From assembly GCA_007922225.1 (NCBI GenBank), contig ML679941.1, positions 55,205,849-55,269,848 on the forward strand: DNA of 64,000 nucleotides, given 5' to 3'. A model generated the notes under the pieces. That model made no database searches and was not told the DNA's origin. It was given only the letters and a program-made list of their open reading frames with translations. Positions 45,443 through 56,756 of the stretch are shown one piece after another. The translations under genes were made by a program, and so were the position numbers. Every line of letters begins with the position of its first letter. Positions within the stretch are counted from its first letter, which is position 1. The stretch is from Emydura subglobosa. Its lineage: Eukaryota > Chordata > Testudines > Chelidae.

Positions 45443-48400
45443 TTCTCTTCCAATTCAAGGAAGTCCTTAAAGAGATGACCTTTAAATCTGATGCTTTGGC
45501 TTTCCTCTGGAATATACCTGCTGAGGCTCTGTCTCTCCTCTCTATACCTCACAGACACATCCCTTGCCTCCTGCTTTTGCTTAATTCTTTCTGCTGTGTT
45601 CTAATTATTCAAACTTGGGGAGGAGACAGTGTACCTTCTCCAAGTGACCCCCAGCTGGTGCTTCTGAGTATCTTAGAATCTGTTGTAATTCTTTGCTCCT
45701 TTTATCGAAGAGGGACCTCACTCCTGTCAATTTGTTAAAATCCTATTGTCTTCAGAAAAGATACTAATTAAAGGAATCTGAAGGATGAGTACTTGGCTAG
45801 ACTACTAAAATGCCTTGTGAATGTCCTCTTGTCACTGCAAACTAATCCTTCATATGTCACAGAGCTACTAGTTCTTTTGCCAAGATATTGCTATGAGAAA
45901 TTTTGAGACCAAAGGCATTATCAAGGGATGGGTTTTTCTGGTGTCATGTATCTTCATGTAGTTTAGCCACATTAGAAAATATACCCTTACAATCAAAGAC
46001 TCACATTATGGAAGGATGTGGAATAACAACACCTCAGCTGTTTAGTGGCTTAAGCTTTCATGAGAGAGACCATCAACAAAAAAGTAACTATGTAAAGGCT
46101 TTTGATTTTCTAATTAAAAGGGTTATTTTATCTTGATTTCCCATAGCTTGAATTGTTAGAACTGATTAGTAAAGGTTGATTAGTAAAACTATTAAAACTT
46201 AATAGGATTAAAACTTTAGCTGATGGTAATTGAGTCTTTGAATTATTCATTGCAAATAAATTGTCTGACAAATTAGTCCTCTTTTTCCTGCTTTTGAACC
46301 AATCACAAACTGATCCTAATTTCTATGATTTTATAACTATGCTGTAAATTATTCCTGAATATTTGCCAAACAAATATGAAAAAAATAATTTTCAGCATAT
46401 ATATCAGTAACAAACATTGACATTGGTAATTCATTGAACCACTGGGGTTGTTTGCATCATTTTTAACTTGACGCTGTATTAACTTTCCAGAGTGGCCCCT
46501 TCCATTCTGGGGAATGTGCCTTCCAGCAAAAAGATTGCAGAAGCAATTGCTGGGAAAGCCCTGGCAGGGTGGCTCCAAAAGAGCAATGCTGTAGGAAACC
46601 ATAATGTCCACTAAACAGTCTTATTGCCATGCTTATTTACTAAAACAATCTGAACTTTGGATGTTTTAGGTGAGCTTGGTTCTTCTGGGTTACAGGTAAG
46701 AATATTCTATTGATTCTCTCAATAGGCATTTGGCTTTCAAAATATTAATTCTGTGTGTTTTTGCTTTTAAAAGTTAGAAATAGAATAGATGTATTTTAAT
46801 CTATTGTAGAATTTAAAATAGTTTACCCTGTGGGGTGTGCATGTGGATTTTGAGGGGGTTTACTGGACTTTCTTATGAGGGGGAAATAAAATATTCTGAT
46901 TTTATGCTATGTCTGGTGCTTTAGTTTATCTCATGATTACTGCTCTGTGTATTTTGTTAACAAGTAAACAATTAAAGTTAACAACTAAAAGTAATTTATC
47001 AATATAGGATGAAAGTATTTACCAATGCTGATAAAGCCTTAAATTATTAAAAGATTATTAAAACTGAAATAATTACACAAATTTACTTGTCACCAATTAT
47101 GTGGACCATTTGCTTCTCGCACTAATCATGCATAGGTGGACTCCTGTAATTGTAAGGTGCAAGTTGCAGGATTGGGGCTTTGGTTTCATTTTCAGCTTCT
47201 TGTGCTGCAAAGACTGGGGCTGTTAATGCTGCCGTAGACTACTTAAATGCATCAAACTGTTCTGCTAAAAAAAATTTTTTTTAAGTGAAAATTTTATTAA
47301 CATTAGGATTTGTGTTGGGACATAGCTTTCTGACATTGTTCCTTTTAAAATATCTATCTACCTTAGTTTTTTCGACAGTGTCCCTCATTGTAGTAGCTGA
47401 GCTCTGTTTGTCATTTATAAAAGAAAGAGTTGTGAAATTACATCCAGCTATGTTGTGATCCACCTAAGTGGCTGAACTAAGATTTTGTAAAACTTGTACA
47501 GATTTATTTGTTGAGTAATAGCAGGGATCTAAGTGTTTTCTATATGTTCAGTTTAGCCACATACTGGCCAGAATACAATACAAAGTGTTAACCAGTAAGA
47601 ACCATATACATGTAAATCCTTCTTGGTTTGACACACAAATTGTTAAAACTAGTGTGCAACCTTGTTCATGTGCGTAATGCCACACTGCGAGACAAAAATT
47701 AAAGTAGCCATGCCAGAGAATTGATGGACAAAATTTATTTCAGGAGTAAACCCACTGAAATCAGTGGAATTGTACCAATTAGCAGTTAGCTCAAATATGT
47801 TCAATAAAATAATTTTAGAACAGCAGCGCTCCTTGAAGAGTTTTCATGCCACATGGTTATAAGACTATGCGATGGCCACTTCAGGCCAGAAATGGATTAT
47901 GTTGAAAGTAAAAAATGGTTTCTGTGGCTGCCTAAGGCAAAATTTTGGATCACATACATTGGGTTACATTGTTAGTATAAGTGAGGGGGGAAAATTACTT
48001 GCAGAATTGTTTTTTGCTCTTCAGATTCACCAAACTAACTCTTTCAGGTGGATTTCTCACTCCAGAGAATGACCAATTGGTCAGACCTTTGATGGTGATC
48101 TTGGAGTTTTTGGTGTTTTCTAACCAGAGCTACTACCCTTTAAGCACTTTTTCTTCTCAGTAAGTAAGTTACATAATTGATTCATAAATAGAAACGTTTC
48201 AGAAAAGCAACATCTTTAACTACCTTTTAAAAAGTAAGGCCCCTTCCATGAGCATCTAGGAGGGTCATAATAGATTGAAGCTGAGATGCTTAAAACGTAT
48301 TTCCAGGAAAAATGTTATCTTAAGCAAGACCATAATTACTTGGACTAAATCTTCCTGCCATGGTTCTCTTATATGGAGGAGGGGATAAGCAGTAAAGTGG

Positions 48401-48644
48401 CTATGCAGAGAAGCTTTACAATCCTGTGTCCACCATGGACCCAATTTATTTGTTTCTCTTCTTTTCCCTCCCTTTCTGTCTGCACAATATATGTAGGGAT
48501 GAGGAATGTTGTAGATAGGCTAGGGAATGGTTTGAGTTGGCCACTGGATCTCTAAATTGCCTGGATCTACTGGTCCCAAGTCATGTGTGTGTGAAAGGGG
48601 CATAATAGGTTGTAGCTACTATGAGCCATGAGCTCTAGATCTTT
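45443..48644. other. No gene or clear repeat recognised
   Basis: About 3.2 kb of AT-rich sequence. Frames of 60-106 codons occur, none with motifs I know. Confidence 0.4.
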
Positions 48645-48911
48645 GCCCATGCTAGCATTTTTCAGGAAATCTTCTATTATTGCACTACCACTGATTCAAC
48701 TCTACTATTGACAACAATGGTAAGAACAGTACACTGTAAACAGATCAAAGGCATTTTTATTACTGTACCATCTAACCCTCCTTGGAGTTCAGATGCTCAT
48801 AGCAGGGCTAGATAACTTGGTGGTAAACCGTTTACACTAGTGCTTCAGCCATTGTTCTTACCAATGGTAATACAATGGTGGGAAATTTCTTGAAAAATGC
48901 TAGTGTGGCCA
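48645..48911. mobile_element. MITE with CTAGCATTTTTCA termini
   Basis: The left end GCCCATGCTAGCATTTTTCA (then GGAAAT) and the right end ATTTCTTGAAAAATGCTAGT (then GTGGCC) are inverted copies. A second pair of inner inverted segments (CAATGGTAAGAACA and TGTTCTTACCAATGG-type) extends the symmetry. It is non-coding. Confidence 0.65.
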
Positions 48912-50324
48912 CATCTTGGCTGTCAAGGGGACCTATGCTATCCTTCCAGGTGGGGGTGAACTAACTCCAACCTCTACAGAATTCCCTTCCTTACTCAGGC
49001 TTTTCACACACGTCCAGAATTTTATTTTAGAAGGTAGGGTTAAAATAAAAAGAAAGCATTGTGTATGTGGTCTGAAACATATTGGTTAATCAAAAGTGCC
49101 CTCTTATATGGTATGAAGGTAAAATTGCTGCATGCGACTCATGTGAATGGAGAAACAGAAAAATATCCCTGATGTACCTAATCCATCTACCAAAACAGTT
49201 ATCTATATCTAAAACAGAAGAGAACAAATGATAGACATGAATATTTTATTATATTTGTGTTCCTCAATGTTATGAAATTTCTATTCCTTACCAGTAAGAA
49301 CTGCATTTTACTTTTTTTGGAATTATGATTTGGCACAGCTAGAGTATTTTTCTCATAGCTTCTAACATATAGTAACTGGATGTGTCCTCTCTGGTAACTC
49401 TCAAAACTGTAAAAAGAAACTTACATTTGGTCTGGAGGAGTAATTTTGTTAACGGCTGAGTGCTTTTAAGTTTTTGGATATACTTGAACAGACAAGAGAC
49501 TTTAGAGTGCATTCATTTAACATTTTAAAAATTTTGTTTTTAATTAATATTTTCCTTTATTTAAAAATGTTTTTGGAGGAAAATATTTGTGCAAGTGGCA
49601 TGGTTAGGAACTTCTTCTTCTCCCCAAAAACAAGCAAATAAACAACAGACCCCCATGTGATATACTGAGACATGGATGACTATTGAGGTTTTGATGTCAT
49701 GAGAGTGATTTAGAAAATAGGAACCAAAACCGATCTATGCTTCACCACAGAAAGCACAACAGTACAATATTCACACATACAACACACGTACATATGACAC
49801 AACTCTTAAAATCAATTGTTGGTTAATATCTTTGCAGTGGGTGGAATTGGCCCCAGTGCTCATTAAATGTGAATTATAAAGGAGAAGTGTAAGATATTGC
49901 CTAGTCTAGAGAATACAAACAAGGAATTATTCTGGCCTAATCTAATAGTTTTTCTTTTCAAACTGTTATAAGATATAAAATGCTTAGTGATTGTTTAAAG
50001 CAAAACTTATTGCTTGCTCTTTTTCAAGTGAATCTGTACATTTCACCAGCTAAAACTAATGAAAGTTAAACTTCATATTTTTTAAAATCACACCAGACTA
50101 TTGCACTAGCCTTTCTCCCTCAGAGACTTGAGTTCAAATCCTCTTTTGAGTTAATCAAGTATGGTGATTCCACATCTATGTGCACCATAAAAGCTACCTG
50201 TTTGGCACAGCAGGGAAGTAGCCCAAGCATATTCCAAGTCAGGATTGAGGTACATTGACAGAGCTGGGTGGGGAAGTTTGCACAATACCAGGGTCTACTT
50301 TGACTGATGAAAACCAACGATGAA
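48912..50324. other. No feature recognised
   Basis: Intergenic; nothing supported. Confidence 0.4.
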
Positions 50325-50386
50325 CTCCTGACCCCATTAAAGTTAATAGGAGTTTTGCCATTGACTTCAGTAGGGTCAGGGTTTCA
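50325..50386. repeat. Short palindromic amniote-type repeat (copy 3)
   Basis: CCTGACCCCATTAAAGTTAA, then TAGGAGTTTTGCCATTGACT and TCAGTAGGGTCAGGG, form a near-perfect palindrome. It is the best preserved of the three copies (others at 10672 and 15138). Confidence 0.65.
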
Positions 50387-50692
50387 TTAGAGGAGTTTTA
50401 ATCCTTCTTTTCTATGATCACTATACTGACTCATATTTATCATATTTTAAGAAAGTCATAGCCACAAGGCTCCAATGAGTATTACTTTTGCACATTAGTA
50501 TATTTATGCTATTACTATGGTAAAATTCAAATAATTTTAAAAACCTAACTATTTAGGCAACAAATTTTTACTCAAAATAGTCCATATTTGATCTTAAATG
50601 CTAACATACTGTGTTCACATACTCCTTAGTGGAAAAAAAATTATTTAAACAGTAAGGACCAAGTTAATGGCTGGAATAAGCAGAGATGAAGG

Positions 50693-50952
50693 TAGTGCAG
50701 TCTGGTGGATATGACACGCCTGGGATTCAGGGCACTTGGGGGCTATTCCTAGCTTTGCCACTAACTTGCTGTGCGACCTTGAGCAAATCACCTAATTTCT
50801 CTGCTCTCCTAGCCACTCTTGCCAGTTGTCTGTCTTACCTCGATGTGGAAAGTTCTCACAGCAGGGACTGTCTCTTACTGTGTGTCCCTACAGAGCCTTG
50901 CATGGGTGGCCCTGATCTCAGTTAGAGTCCTTAGATGCTACTGTAATATAAA
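50693..50952 (+). mobile_element. tRNA-headed SINE, near full length
   Basis: The head GTGCAGTCTGGTGGATATGA and the following GGGGGCTATTCCTAGCTTTG replace the tRNA boxes in decayed form. Then come TTGCTGTGCGACCTTGAGCA, the body, and a tail with GCAGGGACTGTCTCTTACTG and CCCTGATCTCAGTTAGAGTC, ending TGCTACTGTAATATAAAT. This copy shows the uninterrupted order of parts used to recognise the split copies at 10.8 and 27.8 kb. Confidence 0.7.
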
Positions 50953-51097
50953 TTCTCATCTCTTTATACTGACGAATTTGAGATAAACATAAAGTACCAT
51001 TTTGCTAACGAAAGACCAAAATTAATCAGTAGAGAAACATATTAGAAATAGTACAATAAGATATTTTTAGTAAGAAACTGCTTTTATTTTAACAGTT

Positions 51098-51142
51098 CAT
51101 GGTCCCTGCCTCAAAGAGCTCACAACCTCAGACACATTAGGA
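51098..51142. repeat. Interspersed repeat fragment
   Basis: CATGGTCCCTGCCTCAAAGA, then GCTCACAACCT, repeats the motif found at 14905-14945. Confidence 0.4.
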
Positions 51143-51339
51143 CTTTATGCAATACTCTTGTGTCATCGTATTGAAAAAAAGTCTCCTTATGGTATGAATT
51201 GTTCCCATTCTCCTATGCCACAATGATATTTAATATATGGCTTTGTTGTCTAGTCCACAAAATGATCTGTGTGGAATAGACAAAGCCATTTCTCTACCTT
51301 AACTCTAAAGCTGATATGCTGTAGCATGCTTTTCCAAAA

Positions 51340-51437
51340 TAAGGCCCTGATCTCACAAACACTTAGGCATGTACATAACTTTACTCACACAAATAGTCCC
51401 AGTGTGCATGTGCACGTTTGGAGGATTGGGGTCCAAA
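51340..51437. repeat. Palindromic repeat (CACTTAGGCATGTACATAAC type)
   Basis: The left arm GGCCCTGATCTCACAAACAC (then TTAGGCATGTACATAAC) and the right arm GCATGTGCACGTTTGGAGGA (then TTGGGGTCC) are inverted copies, with TAGTCCC at the centre. The right arm has an internal deletion. It is of the same family as the fragment at 26985-27070. Confidence 0.55.
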
Positions 51438-52985
51438 GCTTGAAAATATAGTGTGCTCTATCCTAAATTTGGCAATTGAATAGTTTCTTGTATTTTTAAA
51501 AAACACCTTCAAAAAGTGCAGGTCAGAAACTTTTCAAGACTCCCACTTGGGTAAAGAAACCATATAATTTAGCATACAGGCTTACATAACTTAAAAAACA
51601 AAAACATCATATAAAAACACAGAATGAATTTGCTTATGAAATATAGTCTTGCCAGTATATGATACTGTAACTATATACTTACAATTGGAAATGCAATTCA
51701 TTGCTACATTAAATTTAGTTACAAGAAGAAATGAGCATCCTGTATAAGCTTACAATGAATACACAAGAATGAAAATTAGATTTAAACACAAAAAAGGGCT
51801 TAATTTTATGGGCCTAATTTGGCAATTCTAACTCAGGCAAAACTCACTTCGACATTCTGGTTTAGAAACTGCAGGAGTGGGCACCTAATCCTTCAACTCC
51901 AGTTAATACAATAAATTTAAATATGGAAGTATCTTGGCTGTTAAAGCATAGTTATAAGTTGTGTACCATATGACATCGGAATGAGGAGAAACAAGTTTGA
52001 TGTATCCTGCAATGAATTCTGCAGTGGCAGATGAGGCTCTACATGTAGTGTCATCAAGTTCCTGTGATGAGATGGTCATACAAGGATTGCAGGGGAATTC
52101 ATAATACATTCTAGTAATACATAATAATACACTATCTTTTGTATTTAATAGTCACATACCATCCATGTTATCAACTTAATAAAAGAAACACATTGTATGT
52201 AATATTTTAAATGATTAAATGCCTTTACATAAAACAGACTAAATGAGAACTGAATATTTCCCAATGTAAAGTTCAAATAATTTTGCAAAGTGTAGGTTCT
52301 GGAATCTAACTTTCAACTTTTTAAGGTTAGGTTGTCAGCTTCAGTAAGGGCAGTCCCAAGCATTCAAAAATCATGAGTCAGGTTCTTCAAAAGCACAAGA
52401 TATTTTTTAAAAGGGGATCTTGTTATTTGCCCTTTATGCTTTGTTTCTTTCAGATGAACTTGGGTCACAAGCTCAACCCTTTCTCCACAACCATTATGCC
52501 TGGAAACTTCCTTTTGAAAAAGAAAAAAAAAATGAGTGTCTCATGTATTCACAACACTGCAGGAGCTGGGCTTTAAGAAAAACACTAACATCATGAGACT
52601 TGTGATAAAATCACGAGAGTTAGCAACAGCAAACTCACCCAGAGGAAAAGGCCAGGTCCCATGGGCTATAAATTCAGGATTTCATCCTCCGCTCAGTCAA
52701 CTGTGAGATCTGCCACTGATGTTGCTGAGAGGTTCACACAGAGATCAAGAGACTAGTTTTTGTAACTATACTTCTAAATATTTATTCAGTGAATTATTGT
52801 TTCATTCAGTATCAGTCACTAAGAAAATCTGCTCCCAGTTATGCCTCCAGTACTTACACTATTTCTTTTTCTCATCTTCCTTTCTTTGTTTCTACCCATC
52901 TTTACTTGTCTCCTCTGTTCTCCCTTTGTATTTCGTTCCCTGCTGCAACTCCCAAATTCCATTCCTCAAGGGCTTCATTTCCATT
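51438..52985. other. No feature recognised
   Basis: Intergenic. Three overlapping frames of about 100 codons at 52719-53143 are in a pyrimidine-rich stretch and are not credible genes. Confidence 0.4.
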
Positions 52986-52993
52986 CCATATGG

Positions 52994-53393
52994 CAGTGGC
53001 TCTCAACCTTTCCAGACTACTGTTCCCCCTTCAGAAGTCTGATTTGTCTTGTGCACCCCCAAGTTTCACCTCACTTTAAAAACTACTTGCTTACAAAATC
53101 AGACAAACATACAGAAGTGTCACAGCACACTACTACTGAATAATTGCTTACTTTCTCATTTTTACCATACAATTATAAAATAAATCAATTGGAATATAAA
53201 TATTGTACTTACATTTCAGTGTATAGTATATAGAGCAGCATAAACAAGTCATTGTCTGTATAAAATTTTACTTTGCTTGTGCTTTTAATATAGCCTACTG
53301 TAAAACTAGGCAAATATCTAGAAGAATTGATGTCCCCGTTGGAAGACCTCTGCGTACCCCATGGGTGCATGTACCCCTAGTTGAGAACCACTG
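52994..53393. mobile_element. hAT MITE with CAGTGGYTCTCAACC termini
   Basis: The element begins CAGTGGCTCTCAACCTTTCC and ends CCCCTAGTTGAGAACCACTG, inverted copies with the CAGTGG start typical of Charlie-like hAT elements. The flanking octamers CCATATGG and TCGTATGC agree at five of eight positions and could be a decayed 8-bp target duplication. Internal sequence is AT-rich and non-coding. Confidence 0.75.
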
Positions 53394-53401
53394 TCGTATG
53401 C

Positions 53402-53747
53402 CATTCCATCCGCTAAAATGATCAGCAATGGAATAGTTCATGTTGACATTGAAGTGTTATCACTGGCCTTCAGAACTGATGTTCCAATGAGATTAATAGG
53501 TGACAGAGGCTTTATATCTTTGACTCATTATTTCGGGCTGTCTGCAGCTTCAGGCAGACACCATGACATCAGTTCACACTTATCTCACATTTGGAAGATT
53601 CTCCTTGCATCCATGAGGGCTAGAAATTTACTTTAAAAAAAAAAAAAGGCAGCTTAGAGTTTGCACAATCTGAATATGTCATGTAGGCCATGTAAATATA
53701 ACATGCGGGCCAGAGCTGTCCCTGGGGCTGCATGTTTGCTACCCCTG
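53402..53747 (-). mobile_element. hAT-like element end, reversed
   Basis: The right border reads GGGCTGCATGTTTGCTACCCCTG, the complement of a hAT terminus of the CAGGGGTRGCAAAC type, and the interior has CATGTAGGCCATGTAAATAT and CTGCAGCTTCAGGCAGACAC, which I associate with turtle interspersed repeats. The left border is not clear. The 72-codon frame at 53418-53636 is incidental. Confidence 0.4.
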
Positions 53748-54210
53748 CCTGACACAGTGTTAATATAGCACAAACATACAAATAATTTCTCTTAATGTCT
53801 GTGAATATTATATATACACAGGAAACAAATAGAAATTATACACATGCAATATATGGCCCATTGAAATCAACACAGCTGATTGATAATTCATACCTCATAC
53901 GGTATGAATACCTTGCACATTAAGCCCAGGTCTACGTGACCAGGCTTGTTGACTTGTGTTTCCAAGCTTGCACTTTAGCCTCTACACAGCAATGGAAACT
54001 CAGACCTCGCAGCTGCGCTGGCACGTCCATGTTGCACTACTCAGACCCAAGTCAGAACTTCAGTTTCTGTGGGTGAGAACTATCATAGCCCAGGGTTCCT
54101 AGCACCCTTGCCAGCTGAATTGTGGGAGTACTTGTTTGCATATCCCACCAGGAGTTGGCTGGAAGTTGTTTCAGCTCACACAGGCATACAAAATGGCTCA
54201 GCTGAGTCTG

Positions 54211-54738
54211 TGTGCTGCCTGCAACCAGAGCCAACATAGATCCCACACCAGTGGAAGAACTTCTCTACCTCATACTGTCAGTCCTATTTCAGGCCACAGA
54301 CAGTGCATCTGTGAGATGCTGGTGGACATTTCTATGGCAGTTTTTGGCCTGCCAAAGGTACCTCTCAGAGGACACTGCTGACATGCCAGCTCAGAACCAG
54401 CTGACGCTGTTCATGCCTGTTGTTGCCTTAGCCACAGATTCCTTGTAGGTATATCAGTACAGACTGATAGGACCAAGTCATCATATGGATCAGGGCTGAC
54501 CAGCACTGGGTCAGAACTTTTGCATGAAGAAGCAGATGCTCCTGGAAGTTTGTGATCAGCTTGCCTCTACCGTCCAATGCCAGAACACCCACAGGAGGAC
54601 AGCCAGGCTGGTGCAGAATTGGGTTGCTATAGTCATCTGGAAACTGGCTACCCCAGACTGGTCCACTGCTAACCATTTTGGAGTTGGCCAATCAACTGTG
54701 AGGTTGATTGTTGCAGAGGCTTGTGAAGCAACCAGGAT
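54211..54738 (+). pseudogene. Harbinger transposase, N-terminal part (copy A)
   Basis: Frames in this stretch encode pieces of the N-terminal half of a HARBI1-like transposase: NWVAIVIWKLATPDWSTANH followed by FGVGQSTVRLIVAEACEAT, matching the helix-turn-helix block of the type VAIALWKLATPDSYRSVGNQFGVGKST. Upstream, DQHWVRTF matches the block before the helix-turn-helix domain but is separated by a TGA and a frameshift. Copy B at 57271-57736 has the same block better preserved. The reading ends at the LTR border after ATRI. Confidence 0.7.
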
Positions 54739-54740
54739 TG

Positions 54741-55380
54741 TGTCCAAAGATGGTGGGCATGTGACAGGAAGTACCAACCCCGCACTGGGCCACTGTGGGC
54801 CCTTGAGGCCATGCGCCCTTGCCCCTTCAGGTGGAAGGGACAGATAAAAGGAGGCAACCCAGCTCAATCTGGGCTGGCTGAGGAGGATGGATGTGTGTTG
54901 CAGGCTCCTGCAGAGGCATCTGCAACTCTCCAAGCAGAGGGAATGGTGGACCCAAACTACCCTGCGGACAACAGATGACCACAGAAACCAACTGGGACAC
55001 TGAGCAGCTGCCGGTTGAGGAGATGCCCAAGATAAGTACAGACTCACTGTTTGCTCTGCTCTGCCTATAGGGTCAGAGCCACCCACAACTGCTATTGTTT
55101 ACCCTAGCCAGGAGGCTTGGGAGACTAGAGACTAAGTGTTTGCTCTGCCCCACCCAGGAGCTGCAGATTATTTGTTGGCTCTACGATGTCCAGAGCCTCA
55201 AAGCCCAGACTGAGATTGTTTGCCCTAGCCAGGAGGCATAGACTGAGTGTTTACTGGGCCCCACGAGGAACCCTGACTCCCCCCATCACAATTGCCTGAT
55301 CCAACAGGGAGTACTGATGATCAACCCTGTTCTGGGCCAACAGGGGCAGCCCCACTCAGCACGCAGGGTCCCCTGTGACA
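54741..55380 (+). mobile_element. LTR-like insertion inside Harbinger copy A
   Basis: Harbinger similarity stops at 54738 and resumes near 55386. Between them lies a GC-rich segment beginning TGTCC and ending GTGACA (TG...CA). A TATA-like GACAGATAAAAGG is at 54839-54851, in a setting much like GGATAAAAGC in the 60-kb unit, followed in both by GCTCA and GGGC. A frame in it reads DTEQLPVEEMP near 54990-55022, similar to the DLEELPPEEEFP repeat of the 60-kb unit. The second half has three loose repeats of a CACTGTTTGCTCTGC / GACTGAGTGTTTACTG type. I found no matching target duplication, and about ten transposase codons seem to be missing at the junction, so a deletion may have accompanied insertion. 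Confidence 0.5.
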
Positions 55381-55385
55381 TGGTA

Positions 55386-55893
55386 TAAGAAATGTTCCTG
55401 AAATAATTACAGGTTTTCAGAGAATGGGTTTACCAAACTGTGCTGGGTCATCGATGGGACTCACGTGCCCAAGGAGCACAGGAGTACATAAACCACAAAG
55501 GGTGCTGCTATTCCTTCATTATGGGTCAACCACAGGGGTAGATTCGTGAACATGATGGTGGAATGCACTGGCAGGGTGCATAATGCTTGGATATCCCAGA
55601 AATTGGGACTTTACCTTCAAGGAGAAGCTGGAAGATTATTCCTACAAAATGACAGTGTTATAAATGGAGTAATTGTCCCTACCAGAATTATAGAGGACCC
55701 CACTTACCCCCTGTTGACATGGGTTATGAAACCATATCTTGATTTCAGAGGACCTGGAAAAAGAAGGTTCAGATATACACTCAGTAACTGTATGAAAGTG
55801 GTAGAATGTGCATTTGGAAGATTGAAAGCCTGTTGGCATGGCCTTCAAAACCATTTAGAAGCCAGTGTCATTAATAAAAGTCCACATTATTGA
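55386..55893 (+). pseudogene. Harbinger transposase, DDE C-terminal part (copy A)
   Basis: Similarity resumes as NVPEIITGFQRMGLPNCAG, then a one-step frameshift, then VIDGTHVP with the first catalytic Asp at 55453-55455. Further on, in the frame 55546-55893, the second and third catalytic regions read DPTYPLLTWVMKPY (with the Asp) and VVECAFGRLKACW (with the Glu). These are the DDE signatures of PIF/Harbinger transposases. Several frameshifts make it inactive. The part facing the RNase-H-like fold is nearly complete. Confidence 0.85.
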
Positions 55894-56414
55894 GGATTCC
55901 TGAGCCCTTCACAATGATTGCAAAGAGGAGGAGAAACCTTTTCATCAGGAGTGGACTCAGGACACTGCTAAACATCTGAATTGGTACGTACAAACCGATA
56001 GTGCCCCTGTTGTTACTGGTGCCGGATCCACTCATGCAATGGAAATCTGACATGGTTTGTGTGTCCATATAATGTCTGCATATAATGGATATGCATGGTC
56101 CTATCCATGAGGAGAAACGAAATGGTATTTGAAGTGGTTGTGTGTGAGATATTTCTTGTAAATGTGTGTTATGCATGTTATCCATACTGGCAATGTACTG
56201 CCATTTAAAGGTTATTGATTACTGTGCTGGCAGTTTGAAAATTTTTATTATGAAACTTTGAGATTAGGTATTTGATGACATTCACTAAAGTCTGTGCCTC
56301 TTTTACCACTACCTGTAATAAAATGTGTTATTGTTGCCTTCTGTGCAAATCCAACATTTTATTTCACACACATATTTACAAGCTGCCACAAACAGTAGTG
56401 CAGACCAGCTGACC

Positions 56415-56605
56415 TCACTCCATGAATTTGTCTGCCAATCTCTCCTCATGTTGTGAAGCCTCTGTGTCTCTTTCCTCCCTGCGAATATCTTTATCCTTTT
56501 GGTAGCTGAGTTGGGCCTGCTGGACCCGGATCTGGCAATTCATTTAATCAAGCATATCTCCCATCAACTCATCCTGAACTCTCTTTTTCTTTCCCCACAG
56601 TAAGA
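56415..56605 (-). pseudogene. Harbinger accessory Myb/trihelix-type protein, C-terminal piece
   Basis: The minus strand reads RVQDELMGDMLD, a stop, then MNCQIRVQQAQLSYQKDKDI followed by RREERDTEASQHEERLADKF and ME before a stop at 56415-56417. The EEL-type helix followed by a charged, Gln-rich coiled coil matches the C-terminal end of the Myb/SANT-like proteins encoded by PIF/Harbinger elements, which act with the transposase in DNA binding and nuclear import. The N-terminal DNA-binding part is missing. Confidence 0.5.
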
Positions 56606-56756
56606 TGGTTTGCGCACCCAGGCTTCAGGTACTGTGAATGATGCTTGTAGAGGTGGAAGACATTTGAAAGAAGAGAAACAGAACATTATTGCCTCAGCAT
56701 GGTAAAAATTACATTGGAAACAAATGGTTACATACAAAATAAAATCATAACACAGG

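Larger units (their letters stand above)
53926..56640 (+). mobile_element. PIF/Harbinger DNA transposon, degenerate copy A
   Basis: The copy starts near CCCAGGTCTACGTGACCAGG, has a transposase reading frame in pieces on the plus strand (54211-54738 and 55386-55893) and a Myb-type accessory frame on the minus strand (56415-56605). Two converging genes are the normal layout of autonomous PIF/Harbinger elements. An LTR-like sequence (about 54741-55380) separates the two transposase parts. The 3' end is uncertain; sequence beyond about 56640 may belong to it or to copy B. Confidence 0.7.

Noticed and set aside
45112..45738. Plus-strand frames of 98 and 106 codons around the right inverted arm
   Set aside because: They extend across the duplication border and the flanks show no coding features. 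The similarity to the left arm comes from the inverted duplication alone.
46660..46700. Micro-exon between TTTTAG and GTAAGA
   Set aside because: At about 25 bp, with no supporting frame or conservation, chance splice-like motifs are the better explanation.
54556..55086. Minus-strand frame of 176 codons
   Set aside because: It runs antisense across the Harbinger pseudogene and the LTR junction, so it cannot be one ancestral gene.
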